From Fibrella forsythiae (GTDB lineage Bacteria > Bacteroidota > Bacteroidia > Cytophagales > Spirosomataceae), in NCBI RefSeq assembly GCF_017353175.1, contig NZ_JAFMYW010000006.1, positions 248,001 to 312,000 of the forward strand: a DNA stretch of 64,000 bases. Direction: 5' to 3'. Position numbers and translations under genes: made by a program. Positions within the stretch are counted from its first letter, which is position 1; each line of letters starts with the position of its first letter. Under the pieces are notes generated by a model. The model had not been told where the DNA came from and did no database searches. It worked only from the letters and a program-made list of their open reading frames with translations. Below are positions 17,754-26,317 of the stretch, piece by piece.

Positions 17754-19724
17754 TTATTTCAGGTCCCAGTAAACGACATACCGTTGCCGGTGAGTCTGGT
17801 AATAGGGCACCAGGTCAACGGGTTTGCCTCCCGGCATAGCTACTGTTCGGAACGTCAGTGGCTTTCCGGAAACGGACTTTACCCAGTCTGTAACAGGTTT
17901 GCCACCCGTGGCCAGTGTATGAACAATTGAGTCGGGAATAGCGTAGTCGTAACCGTAATACTGGTATGGGTCGGCAGGATCATGAAACGGGGCCGTTCCT
18001 TTCAGGTTGTCCGTTCCTAATTGCCCCGCCAGCACAACTGGTCCGTAGGCAATAGCGGCTACGCTGGGGTCATCATTGGTGGGTACCAGCCGGAGGGTCA
18101 TCGGATAGGTTAGCTCGATTTGATCGCCCGCTTTCCAGGTACGTTCAACGGTGATATAACTCCCTGGCGACTGGTTGACGGGCATCGTTTTTCCGTTCAC
18201 CTTCAGCATAACACCTGCCGTTGCCCAGGCCGGATACCGCAGGTAAACCGGCATCTGTACCGGCGTTTTTGTCTGCACCGTCAGGCGAGTGGTTGTCTCT
18301 TCGGGGTAGTTTGTTTCCTGCACGAGGGTGACGCCTCTCTGCTTCCAGCTCACTTCCGAAGGAATGAACAGATTGACGTAGATGCCTCTGTCATCGTGGT
18401 AATAAATCGCTTCGCCGTATTTCGACTGGCTTTCAAAACCCGAACCCACGCAGCACCAGAAGGATTGATCGGGCGTACTGTAGAGCCGGTAGGCACCCGC
18501 TTTCATGGGCGTGAAGTAACAGACCATGCCTGATTCGGGATCCTGCTGACCCAGGATGTGGTTATACAGCGCCTGTTCGTAATAACCCGCATACCTCTCG
18601 TCGGCCGACCACGTGAACAGATGCCGGGTCAGCTTAAGCATGTTATAGGTATTGCAGGTTTCGCTCGTGTTCCCCGTCAGATGTTTGGCGAGTTGGTCTG
18701 GCTCGAAGAAATGTTCTTTGTCGCTGTTGCCCCCGTGCGCGTACGTATGATGCTGCACAACCGTTTTCCAGAAGAACAGGGCGGCGGTTTTGGCTTTCTC
18801 GTTACCCGTCAGCTCATAATCACGCGCTTCGCCTACCAGCTTGGGAATAAATGTATTGGCATGCGCCTTGTTGAGGTTATCCTGCCCATTTTCGAGCGGT
18901 TCCAGGGCCGCTTTATGGTAGAAAAACTGCGCCAGTTTCAGGTGTTCCGGATTAGCTGTTACGGCATACAGATTGAAAAAGGCATCGTTCATACCGCCAA
19001 ATTCATTCCGAAGCATTTTCTGGCGTTGCTCAGACGTAAGCGGAGACAGTTTCTTGCTGGCCCACGACGCCATGTTTGTGGCGATGTCGAGCGCCTGCCG
19101 GTTGCCCGCGTAGGTATACTGATCAGTTAAACCAGCGAAGAGTTTATGCAGGGTGTACCAGGGTGCCCAGACGGCCGTTCCAGCAATGTTGCGGTCGATA
19201 TAGTGTTGTGGATAGGCACTCAGATAGCCATCCTGGTTCAGGACCCGCTGCACATCGGCCAACGCCGTTACCAGGCTATCGCCTTTTTTACGAAAGACGT
19301 CACGACCCGTAGAAGCATATTGAAGAGCTAGCCCCGACATGATGTGGCCGATGCTGTGGCCGCGAAGTTCCATATCCAGCCCTTCCCAGCCACCCAGTGG
19401 CCTGGGCATTTTGGTCGGGCTGCCCGGTTTGGGTGTATTCATGCCCGCATTTATCCGAAAGCTGTGCACCAACCGGTCGACAGGTAAAGACAACAACCAC
19501 TTTCCTTCGCGCTCAATGTTATCGCGGAACAGGCCGTGCGTAATCCGGATATCCTGCAGATCGAAGCTCTGTGCTTTGATGGGTACGTTCACCGGCACCT
19601 TCATCTTATCGGCTGACTGGCCGGGGTATTGCGCCAGTCCCAGAACCGACTGGCCAACCAAACAAATGGAGAGGAGGCCACGCATAAGGCTGTCGGTTCG
19701 GGGTATGCGGAGGTTTTTCGTCAT
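17754..19724 (-). CDS. GH127 beta-L-arabinofuranosidase
   Basis: A 656-aa enzyme with an N-terminal signal region, an alpha/alpha-toroid and C-terminal beta domains. GH127 enzymes use a zinc-bound cysteine as nucleophile. The zinc ligands are visible as Glu-x-Cys in NTSETCNTYNMLKLTRHL (around residue 354) and the paired cysteines in FWCCVGSGFES (around residue 422), the first of that pair being the expected nucleophile. GGWEGLDMELRGHSIGHIMSG marks the sugar-binding region. It removes beta-L-arabinofuranose from arabinan-like or hydroxyproline-linked oligosaccharides. Its presence with two GH43 proteins points to an arabinose-rich glycan. Confidence 0.92.
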   Translation of the reverse strand: MTKNLRIPRTDSLMRGLLSICLVGQSVLGLAQYPGQSADKMKVPVNVPIKAQSFDLQDIRITHGLFRDNIEREGKWLLSLPVDRLVHSFRINAGMNTPKPGSPTKMPRPLGGWEGLDMELRGHSIGHIMSGLALQYASTGRDVFRKKGDSLVTALADVQRVLNQDGYLSAYPQHYIDRNIAGTAVWAPWYTLHKLFAGLTDQYTYAGNRQALDIATNMASWASKKLSPLTSEQRQKMLRNEFGGMNDAFFNLYAVTANPEHLKLAQFFYHKAALEPLENGQDNLNKAHANTFIPKLVGEARDYELTGNEKAKTAALFFWKTVVQHHTYAHGGNSDKEHFFEPDQLAKHLTGNTSETCNTYNMLKLTRHLFTWSADERYAGYYEQALYNHILGQQDPESGMVCYFTPMKAGAYRLYSTPDQSFWCCVGSGFESQSKYGEAIYYHDDRGIYVNLFIPSEVSWKQRGVTLVQETNYPEETTTRLTVQTKTPVQMPVYLRYPAWATAGVMLKVNGKTMPVNQSPGSYITVERTWKAGDQIELTYPMTLRLVPTNDDPSVAAIAYGPVVLAGQLGTDNLKGTAPFHDPADPYQYYGYDYAIPDSIVHTLATGGKPVTDWVKSVSGKPLTFRTVAMPGGKPVDLVPYYQTHRQRYVVYWDLK

Positions 19725-19847
19725 AAAAAGGCTTAGGCATGCACTAAACGGCCTCTATCCTGAAATAGACCACGTCTGGTTGCGCATACCCTTTTCAGAG
19801 GGCTTAAAAAGCCGGGAAGATATCTCGTGTGTGTTCCCTTTAACGGC

Positions 19848-19873
19848 AAGAGGAAGCCGTACGGCCTCCTCTT
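19848..19873. terminator. Hairpin between the 1522-aa protein gene and GH127
   Basis: AAGAGGA pairs with TCCTCTT and encloses GCCGTACGGC with a single A/C mismatch, forming a strong 26-base stem-loop. There is no U-tract on the leftward transcript, so it may be an mRNA processing or attenuation point and not a full terminator. Confidence 0.45.
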
Positions 19874-19902
19874 GTTTGTCAAGCCAAACACAGCAGCTGG
19901 CG

Positions 19903-22900
19903 CTACGGCTTAATTAGCTTAATCGTTGCCCGTTCAGCGTTGGTAGCTGCCTGAAGCAGATAGATACCCGGCTGACGGCTCATCGGGATAACCTGCTGCT
20001 GCCCCGGAATAATGGACTCAATCTGTTGCTCGAACAGCGCATGGCCCGCTATGTCCGTCAGCGTCAGTTTGAGGGGCTGGCCGGTAGCTCCCCGAATTTC
20101 GACGATGGCCTGATCGTTCGCCACTGGGTTGCCCAGCACGGTGAGGATAAGCGGGTTATCCGTATTTTTCGCAGCTATACGCGCACCCGGAGCAGGCTCC
20201 TGACCCCATACCCGTTCGCTCGACACATACACAACCATACGATTATTCTGGCTGCGATCCTGAGGCTGTTCCTGGTAGGAGTGGTCATTTGTCTGGTTGA
20301 AACGCCCGCCGTCCGGTTTGCTGATGCGGTAGCGGATCGCGCCCGTACTGGCCCCGGGTACCAGCTGCCCTCCCTGGTTAAAGCTCAGTTCCAGGTACGT
20401 ATCTGCGTTCGCCAGAGCCGGATTGATTTTTACCAATTGCGTAGTCACATTACCCGCATCAACCTCTGTTAACAGCCGCTCTGACCCATCAGACGTGAAG
20501 TAGTAACGCGCCTTCAACTCACTGTAGTTGACAGGTACGTTGCCTTCATTACGGATTTCCAGGTATGTATTGATCTGGGTGGCCGATGGACCGTTTTTAC
20601 TTTCGGTGAGCGCCCGTACAGCGCGTACTTGGGTAGTCGAGCCTGGTTCCACGCCAGCTACCAGCACGCCATCGTAGTACGCGGTGATGCGCAGGTTACT
20701 CACCAGCTGATCCCGAACGGGGGCGTAGGAATAGTCGTCGGGTTCATACAGGGAGCTGTAGTCGCTTTTAGCCAGGTACGTCTGAATAGGGCCTGAGTTT
20801 GCCCCAGCCGCAAGGTTACCGGCTCCTTCCGTGAAGCTGTATTCGACGTAGCCCTGGGCCCCCAGCTGGGCAGGGGTCAACGGCACGTAGCGTAACCGAA
20901 CCTGCTGATTACCCAGCTGAGCGTAGTTAATAACCAGATTCCCCAGGGTAGCGGCGTTTTCTACCGTGACATAGTAGCGCAGGGTGAGCCTCGAAAGTGC
21001 CAGGGCGTTGCCTCCCTGGTTTTGAATATGAATGAGCGGCTGAATGGCGTTATTGTCGGCGTAGTTATCCACGTCCCGGTGCAGTATCGTCAGGTTGATT
21101 CGGGTCGTAACTGTCAGGAGCTGACTTACCGGAGTCGCCGGTTCCACGTTGGCATCGCCCGCCTGAGATGCCGTGATCACTGACGTTCCTTCGCCCACCA
21201 TCTGCACCTTCCCGTTTACGATCGTGGCTACAGCCGTGTTTGAACTGGTGTAACTGACGGATAAACCCGATGTGGCCGTTGCACCCGGATCAACATCAGC
21301 GTCACCTACCTGCTTAGCTGCCAGACTATTGAATAGGATAGTCTGGGTACGTTTTGCAACAGTAAGCGCAACGTCGTTGCCAGTCCCTCCCTGGTAGGTT
21401 AGCTGAAAGCGGATAGAACCAACAGTGAGGATACTCCCCTCAGCCAGGCCCGCAAAGGTTCCTGAAACGGGCGTATTCGACGTGTTATCGATGATCACGT
21501 AGCTGGTACCGACTGGCAGGCTGCCAGCGTTTCCGAGGTCACTGATCATGAGGCTGGCTCCTTCGAGGGACACTCCGTTGGCCACGATTTTGTCCATCGT
21601 ATTGTTACTGCTAGTCAACTCCAGTTGGTACGTTGCCCCGGAGGCCAACAGTAACGGAGCCGATGTGGTGAACATACCTACTGAGATGCCGGGTGTTATA
21701 AAGGCACCGCTGCCAATTGTAACTGAACCACTTGTGCGACCAGCCCCCGCCAACGTTCCACCTGTTACGGAAACAGGACTGGCCAATGATCCGTTGACAA
21801 CCAACGTGCCGCTGTTGACGGTAGTGGCTCCCTGGTATTCGTTCGCGCCTGTTAGCACCAATTTGCCGCTGTTGACGGTCACTGACGAATAAAAGGGTGT
21901 ACCACCAATGGTTGTCGTTCCGTTTTTGATCGATCCCGTGATGGTTTGTGTACCGGTGCCGACTTTTTCCAGATTGACCCGCCCCTTATCTACCGCATCG
22001 GCTGTGGGTCCAGAACCAATCGTACCATCAAACGTACCGTCTTGATTGTCAACACCAACCGCCAGGATTGACGCTCCATTCGTGAGATTACTGCGCGACA
22101 TGATGTACGCATCGGAGGTGCCATCGAGTGCGCCAATGGTTTGTTTGTTGGCATACAGGTTGGCCCCGTTGTAGACCAGTACGGCAGTCGCATCGGTTCC
22201 CATCGTCAGCCGAGTGGGTGGCAGCAGCACGTTGTTGGCATCGGTCAGGCTGTTGGTCGTGTTGTGCAGTTCAATGGTACCCTGCACCAGATTGATGCCG
22301 CCCTGCAAACCACTCCAGTCCATGGCTGCCTGTATTCGCAGACCTGCATACGAACCGCTTCCTCCGTAAACTGGAGTCGTAATTCTCAGCCCCTGCGTGC
22401 CGGCAATTTTTAATGGGACCCGCGAATTATTGTTGGCATTTCCCATGAACAGCTTCCGGGCACCCGTGTTGATCATGTTTATCGCGGGCATGCCCGACAA
22501 CGTTTGAAACGTCAACGTACCCCCGTTTTGGCCACTGGCCAGCGTTAGTTCCGAGGTACCGTTGGCAGCATAGGTCAACGTACCTACAGTGATGTTGCCA
22601 TCCAGGGTTACCCCGCCGATGTTTGAGAAGTTGGTCCCCCCAAAAGTGGCGTTGGCTTGAGCGCCGCCCGGCACGACCGAGTTGGTCCAGTTAGTGGCCG
22701 TCGACCATTTCATAAACCGGTTGCCCGTTCCGTTGGCGATGGTTGTGGTGGCTACGACGGCTGGCCCACCCGGGCGCAGCGAAAGCTGAATGGTGGCCCC
22801 GTTGACGGCAACAACCGAGTAGTTGGTATTGGTGGTGAAGCCTCCGGGAACGGTTCCGGTCAGCCGAACCAGATCACCTACCACAAACGGTTGACCCGGC

Positions 22901-24471
22901 CAGTTCAGATCGGCGCTGCCAGCGATTGATGCGATTGTGGTCGTGGTGATGCCCGTTGCATTGCTCCAGGTGCCATCGGTAACTCCCGGAATCTGATTCA
23001 CTGTCAACGTCCGGTACACGACCGGAGCCAGGTTGTATTGATTATCGCCCATTTGCTGGGCCGTAATCGTTGTTGTACCGGGCTTCGACACGTGGATTGT
23101 GCCATCTGCATTGATCGAGGCAACAGTTGGGTTCAAACTCGCATACACAACGGGTAACCCTGAACTGGCCGTTGCACCCGGAGAAAAATCGGCGGCTCCA
23201 AAATCCTTGTTTGGAATTGCCGGAAACGTAATCGTCTGGTTACTGGGCTTTAATGGTTCATCCAGCGAAAAAGTCAACGTTCCAAACCCTAACTGATCAT
23301 ATCCCCCACTATTTGGACCGAAGTTACCTCCGCCCCCTTCCGGACGTACAAGCTGCGCAAAACGAGCCGAGTAAGGAGCGGATAACCCTTTCCGATTTAC
23401 ATAGTGATTGTAGACCATTTCCCAGACGGGCCGAAGATTTCCGCGCTGATCTTCCGATACGATCGTCTGCACAACACCAATGCAGTTTCTGTAAGTAGTG
23501 TATGGCACCTCATAACCCAGGTTATACTTGGCGATATATTCGAAGCCTTTCAGCATCCGGTTGTCGTCGTATCCGTAGAGGTCGTCACCCTGACTCCAGG
23601 CCATCTCACAGAATGATCCGGCCAGCGCTACGCCCAGCACCGTATGCCCCTGATCGCGGCCGCTTTCCTGCCATTGGCCCAGCTCGCCGTACACAAAAGG
23701 GACAACGTTTCTGATTGACCCCGTTCCTGCTCCATTTTTGAAATACTCGATGGCCTCATTGTAAATGTCCCGACGGTCACACAGGACACCAATACTGAGT
23801 ATGGACGCCATGTTGCATAGATCCCAGTTGGCGTAGTAATTGCTGATACAGGCCCCGTTGTGATTAACCAGGAAATCGTGGTTTATCGGGTACCATACGG
23901 TCAGCATCCAGTTCTGAAACCGGGTGAAATCGGCCGGTATCCAACCGCTGTAAGAGCGCATGATTTCGGCAGCATTGGCCAGTTGATACCCCTGAATACC
24001 AGCCAGCAGGAATCGGTCGGCCGTACCGCTGATGGTTGTCATACCGGCCGACCAGGCGTTCAGGATGGCAATAGACTTCTCGGCATAGGCATCATCACCC
24101 GAAATTTTCCAGCGAAGTGCTGTCTGGTAAGCCGAGGCGGCATCCCGGAAGAGGGACGCATAATTTTCGGGATTTGTTCCGTTGAAACCCCGATAGATGG
24201 TCGCTGGAATGGGACTGGTAAAGGCGCGTGTCAGGGAAGCATGCGAATTGGCCGTCAGTACGTCCCAACCCGCTTTCCAGGGCTGAGCGCCAGCGTTTAC
24301 TTTACTTTTCATTCGGTCGAAGTCGGCCTGCTTATGCAATAACCCCGGGTGAACGAACGACTGCGCTTTCAGCGAACAGGCGACAGACAACAATAGTAAG
24401 ATGAAGCAGGCAGCTTGCCAACGGGCAATAGTGCCCTTACCCCAGCTCGTGGAGAAGAAACGTTGATTCAT
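19903..24471 (-). CDS. Alginate-lyase-type / beta-helix / tandem CBM3 / T9SS-CTD protein
   Basis: A 1522-aa secreted chimera. Order: signal peptide; alginate-lyase-type alpha/alpha-toroid (about 40-400) with ISNYYANWDLCNMASIL and QWQESGRDQGHTVLGVALAG; an Ig-like domain near 415-490 (FPAIPNKDFGAADFSPGATA); a beta-rich passenger-like region with autotransporter-associated strand repeats (about 600-1030; ANEYQGATTVNSGTLVVNGSL is typical); a second Ig-like domain (about 1042-1122); two CBM3-like domains (about 1126-1270 and 1290-1424; both with LxIxNxG, RYY, and DDYSY or NDHSY); and a type IX sorting domain (about 1437-1522). It is probably exported by T9SS and displayed or released. It lies directly after susD, with a strong hairpin between. 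Catalytic substrate is unknown. Confidence 0.85.
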   Translation of the reverse strand: MNQRFFSTSWGKGTIARWQAACFILLLLSVACSLKAQSFVHPGLLHKQADFDRMKSKVNAGAQPWKAGWDVLTANSHASLTRAFTSPIPATIYRGFNGTNPENYASLFRDAASAYQTALRWKISGDDAYAEKSIAILNAWSAGMTTISGTADRFLLAGIQGYQLANAAEIMRSYSGWIPADFTRFQNWMLTVWYPINHDFLVNHNGACISNYYANWDLCNMASILSIGVLCDRRDIYNEAIEYFKNGAGTGSIRNVVPFVYGELGQWQESGRDQGHTVLGVALAGSFCEMAWSQGDDLYGYDDNRMLKGFEYIAKYNLGYEVPYTTYRNCIGVVQTIVSEDQRGNLRPVWEMVYNHYVNRKGLSAPYSARFAQLVRPEGGGGNFGPNSGGYDQLGFGTLTFSLDEPLKPSNQTITFPAIPNKDFGAADFSPGATASSGLPVVYASLNPTVASINADGTIHVSKPGTTTITAQQMGDNQYNLAPVVYRTLTVNQIPGVTDGTWSNATGITTTTIASIAGSADLNWPGQPFVVGDLVRLTGTVPGGFTTNTNYSVVAVNGATIQLSLRPGGPAVVATTTIANGTGNRFMKWSTATNWTNSVVPGGAQANATFGGTNFSNIGGVTLDGNITVGTLTYAANGTSELTLASGQNGGTLTFQTLSGMPAINMINTGARKLFMGNANNNSRVPLKIAGTQGLRITTPVYGGSGSYAGLRIQAAMDWSGLQGGINLVQGTIELHNTTNSLTDANNVLLPPTRLTMGTDATAVLVYNGANLYANKQTIGALDGTSDAYIMSRSNLTNGASILAVGVDNQDGTFDGTIGSGPTADAVDKGRVNLEKVGTGTQTITGSIKNGTTTIGGTPFYSSVTVNSGKLVLTGANEYQGATTVNSGTLVVNGSLASPVSVTGGTLAGAGRTSGSVTIGSGAFITPGISVGMFTTSAPLLLASGATYQLELTSSNNTMDKIVANGVSLEGASLMISDLGNAGSLPVGTSYVIIDNTSNTPVSGTFAGLAEGSILTVGSIRFQLTYQGGTGNDVALTVAKRTQTILFNSLAAKQVGDADVDPGATATSGLSVSYTSSNTAVATIVNGKVQMVGEGTSVITASQAGDANVEPATPVSQLLTVTTRINLTILHRDVDNYADNNAIQPLIHIQNQGGNALALSRLTLRYYVTVENAATLGNLVINYAQLGNQQVRLRYVPLTPAQLGAQGYVEYSFTEGAGNLAAGANSGPIQTYLAKSDYSSLYEPDDYSYAPVRDQLVSNLRITAYYDGVLVAGVEPGSTTQVRAVRALTESKNGPSATQINTYLEIRNEGNVPVNYSELKARYYFTSDGSERLLTEVDAGNVTTQLVKINPALANADTYLELSFNQGGQLVPGASTGAIRYRISKPDGGRFNQTNDHSYQEQPQDRSQNNRMVVYVSSERVWGQEPAPGARIAAKNTDNPLILTVLGNPVANDQAIVEIRGATGQPLKLTLTDIAGHALFEQQIESIIPGQQQVIPMSRQPGIYLLQAATNAERATIKLIKP

Positions 24472-24512
24472 AGTTGATTTAGGAAAAGATGAGTTGAGGT
24501 AAAATCAAGGAA

Positions 24513-24552
24513 ATGGCCACTCAGTGTAGATCAAACGTGTCTGAGTGGCCAT
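24513..24552 (-). terminator. Hairpin after susD
   Basis: A perfect 12-bp stem, ATGGCCACTCAG with CTGAGTGGCCAT, has a 16-base loop and sits 30 bases past the susD stop. No strong U-tract follows. Attenuators after susCD that lower enzyme-gene expression are common in such loci, so this may set the transporter-to-enzyme ratio (inference). Confidence 0.5.
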
Positions 24553-24582
24553 CTGATAGCTACATAAGAAGAGGTCAGTTAC

Positions 24583-26298
24583 TTACCAGCCTGGATTCTG
24601 GGTAAGCTGTGGGTTCAGCTGTATCTGTTGTGAGGGTATGGGCAGCAGGTAGTTTTTCTCGCTAAAGCTGCGAACGGCATCTATAATAATAACCCCATCG
24701 GCATCTTTGGGGGTCGATGCACCCTGCGGATATGTGGTTACGTACTCCGTGCCCGTCCACTTAACGCCCAGTAACGGTTTGCCCAACAGTTCAACCGCGT
24801 TGTGCCACCGCTTCACGTCGTCGGTTCGGAAGCCCTCCGAGAAGAACTCAATCGTGCGCTCCCGGCGAATCTCCGTCCGCATATCCAGCCCATTCGCTTG
24901 TACAAACTGGTTGCTCAGCTTCGGCATTGTTTTATTGATCCGCAGGCGGGTCAGGTTCAGCGATTTGTCAAGGTCGGCGTCGCTGATGGTTCCGTTTCGT
25001 TCAAAAAGGGCTTCGGCGTAGATAAGCAATACCTCAGCGTAGCGTATGACCGGGTAGTCGTAACTCTCTTCGTTGTCCAGCACCTGCCGCTCCGCCACCC
25101 ATTTGAGCGCACCATACGTAAAGTTGGCTCCATAAATAGGCTTCAGGGCGTTGGCCATATCTGCTGGTCCACCCACCCAATCAACCCGATAGTTAGCGTT
25201 TCCCTGCCAATAAGGGGCTCCCGGCAACCCCATTGTGTACCGCATCCGGTTTTCGCGGTTCTGAAACTCAGAATTTACCTTGGCGTATCCCTGGAAGAGA
25301 GGCGATTTCTCAATTGGCAGGCCATCTTTAGCCAGGTACAAATTCGCAAACGTACGGGTCGGACCACCGGGGCCGGTACGTGATATGTTCACCCGAGCCT
25401 GGCGCAGTGTCTGATCATAGCGGTTGGCCAGAATGTACTCATTGTTGGCCGACTTTTGAAGGCTGGCTGGATTCGATTTCTGGTTTTCCAGAATGAACAT
25501 ATACTTCTGGGCCGAATCGCCTAAGACAGCCGGCGCGAACAGGCTATACTGGGCACCGGCGATAACGGCTCCGCTCGATGCAATGGCCATGTCCAGCAAC
25601 GTGTTGGCCCGTGCTCCATTGTTACGAAACTTCTGCCAGGTTCCTTCGTATAACGTTACCCGCGATAAAAAGGCCCGCGCCGTCTCTTTGTTGATCCGAC
25701 CCAGCTCAGCCGACGTCTGACCCGTTTTGGCTGGTAGAACTGCGATGGCATCGTTTAGGTCCTGGATGATGAAATCCGCCACTTCATCCCGGGTGTTGCG
25801 GGGAGCCTTTAACTCAGGCGAATCCAGCGCCAAAAGTTTATTGATAATAGGCACGCCACCGTAGAGTTGCAACAGCTCGAAATATACATACGCCCGAAAA
25901 AATTTAGCTTCGCCTACGTACTTGGCGATATCGGCCGGTGTTTGATAGGTAGCCGCTTTATCCAGCAGGTAATTGATAATCCGGATGCGCGTGTAATTAT
26001 TGTTCCAGTTACCATCGGTCGTAGGAATGGTATTGGTACCCCGGCTGAAGGCATTTTGCCCGACGACAATATCCGAACGACCATCAGAATGGGGATTGTC
26101 GAAAATGACGTCACTGAAGGTGCGCAGGTACGTGTAATACTGATTGGCGGCCAGCATGAAATCATTGGGCGTTTTCCAGTAGGAGGCATCCGAAAGTCTA
26201 TCCAGCGGATCTAGTTCCAGCACGTTGTTACAGCCAGACTGGGTCAGCGAAAGCACGCAGGCCAACGTTATCGTATAAAGAATTCGTATCGGTTTCAT
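24583..26298 (-). CDS. susD: SusD/RagB outer-membrane glycan-binding lipoprotein
   Basis: A 571-aa SusD homologue that caps the SusC barrel and binds the glycan at the cell surface. It has a lipoprotein signal (MKPIRILYTITLACVLSLTQSGC), with the acylated Cys followed by NNVLELDPLDRLSDASYWKTPNDF, typical of SusD N termini. TPR-like helices follow (EAKFFRAYVYFELLQLYGGVPII and YAEVLLIYAEALFERNG), with RRERTIEFFSEGFRTDDVKRWH near the C terminus. The gene starts 19 bp after the susC stop, the standard SusCD pairing. The ligand cannot be predicted from sequence. Confidence 0.96.
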   Translation of the reverse strand: MKPIRILYTITLACVLSLTQSGCNNVLELDPLDRLSDASYWKTPNDFMLAANQYYTYLRTFSDVIFDNPHSDGRSDIVVGQNAFSRGTNTIPTTDGNWNNNYTRIRIINYLLDKAATYQTPADIAKYVGEAKFFRAYVYFELLQLYGGVPIINKLLALDSPELKAPRNTRDEVADFIIQDLNDAIAVLPAKTGQTSAELGRINKETARAFLSRVTLYEGTWQKFRNNGARANTLLDMAIASSGAVIAGAQYSLFAPAVLGDSAQKYMFILENQKSNPASLQKSANNEYILANRYDQTLRQARVNISRTGPGGPTRTFANLYLAKDGLPIEKSPLFQGYAKVNSEFQNRENRMRYTMGLPGAPYWQGNANYRVDWVGGPADMANALKPIYGANFTYGALKWVAERQVLDNEESYDYPVIRYAEVLLIYAEALFERNGTISDADLDKSLNLTRLRINKTMPKLSNQFVQANGLDMRTEIRRERTIEFFSEGFRTDDVKRWHNAVELLGKPLLGVKWTGTEYVTTYPQGASTPKDADGVIIIDAVRSFSEKNYLLPIPSQQIQLNPQLTQNPGW

Positions 26299-26317
26299 TC
26301 GTGAAGTTCTTATTAGA

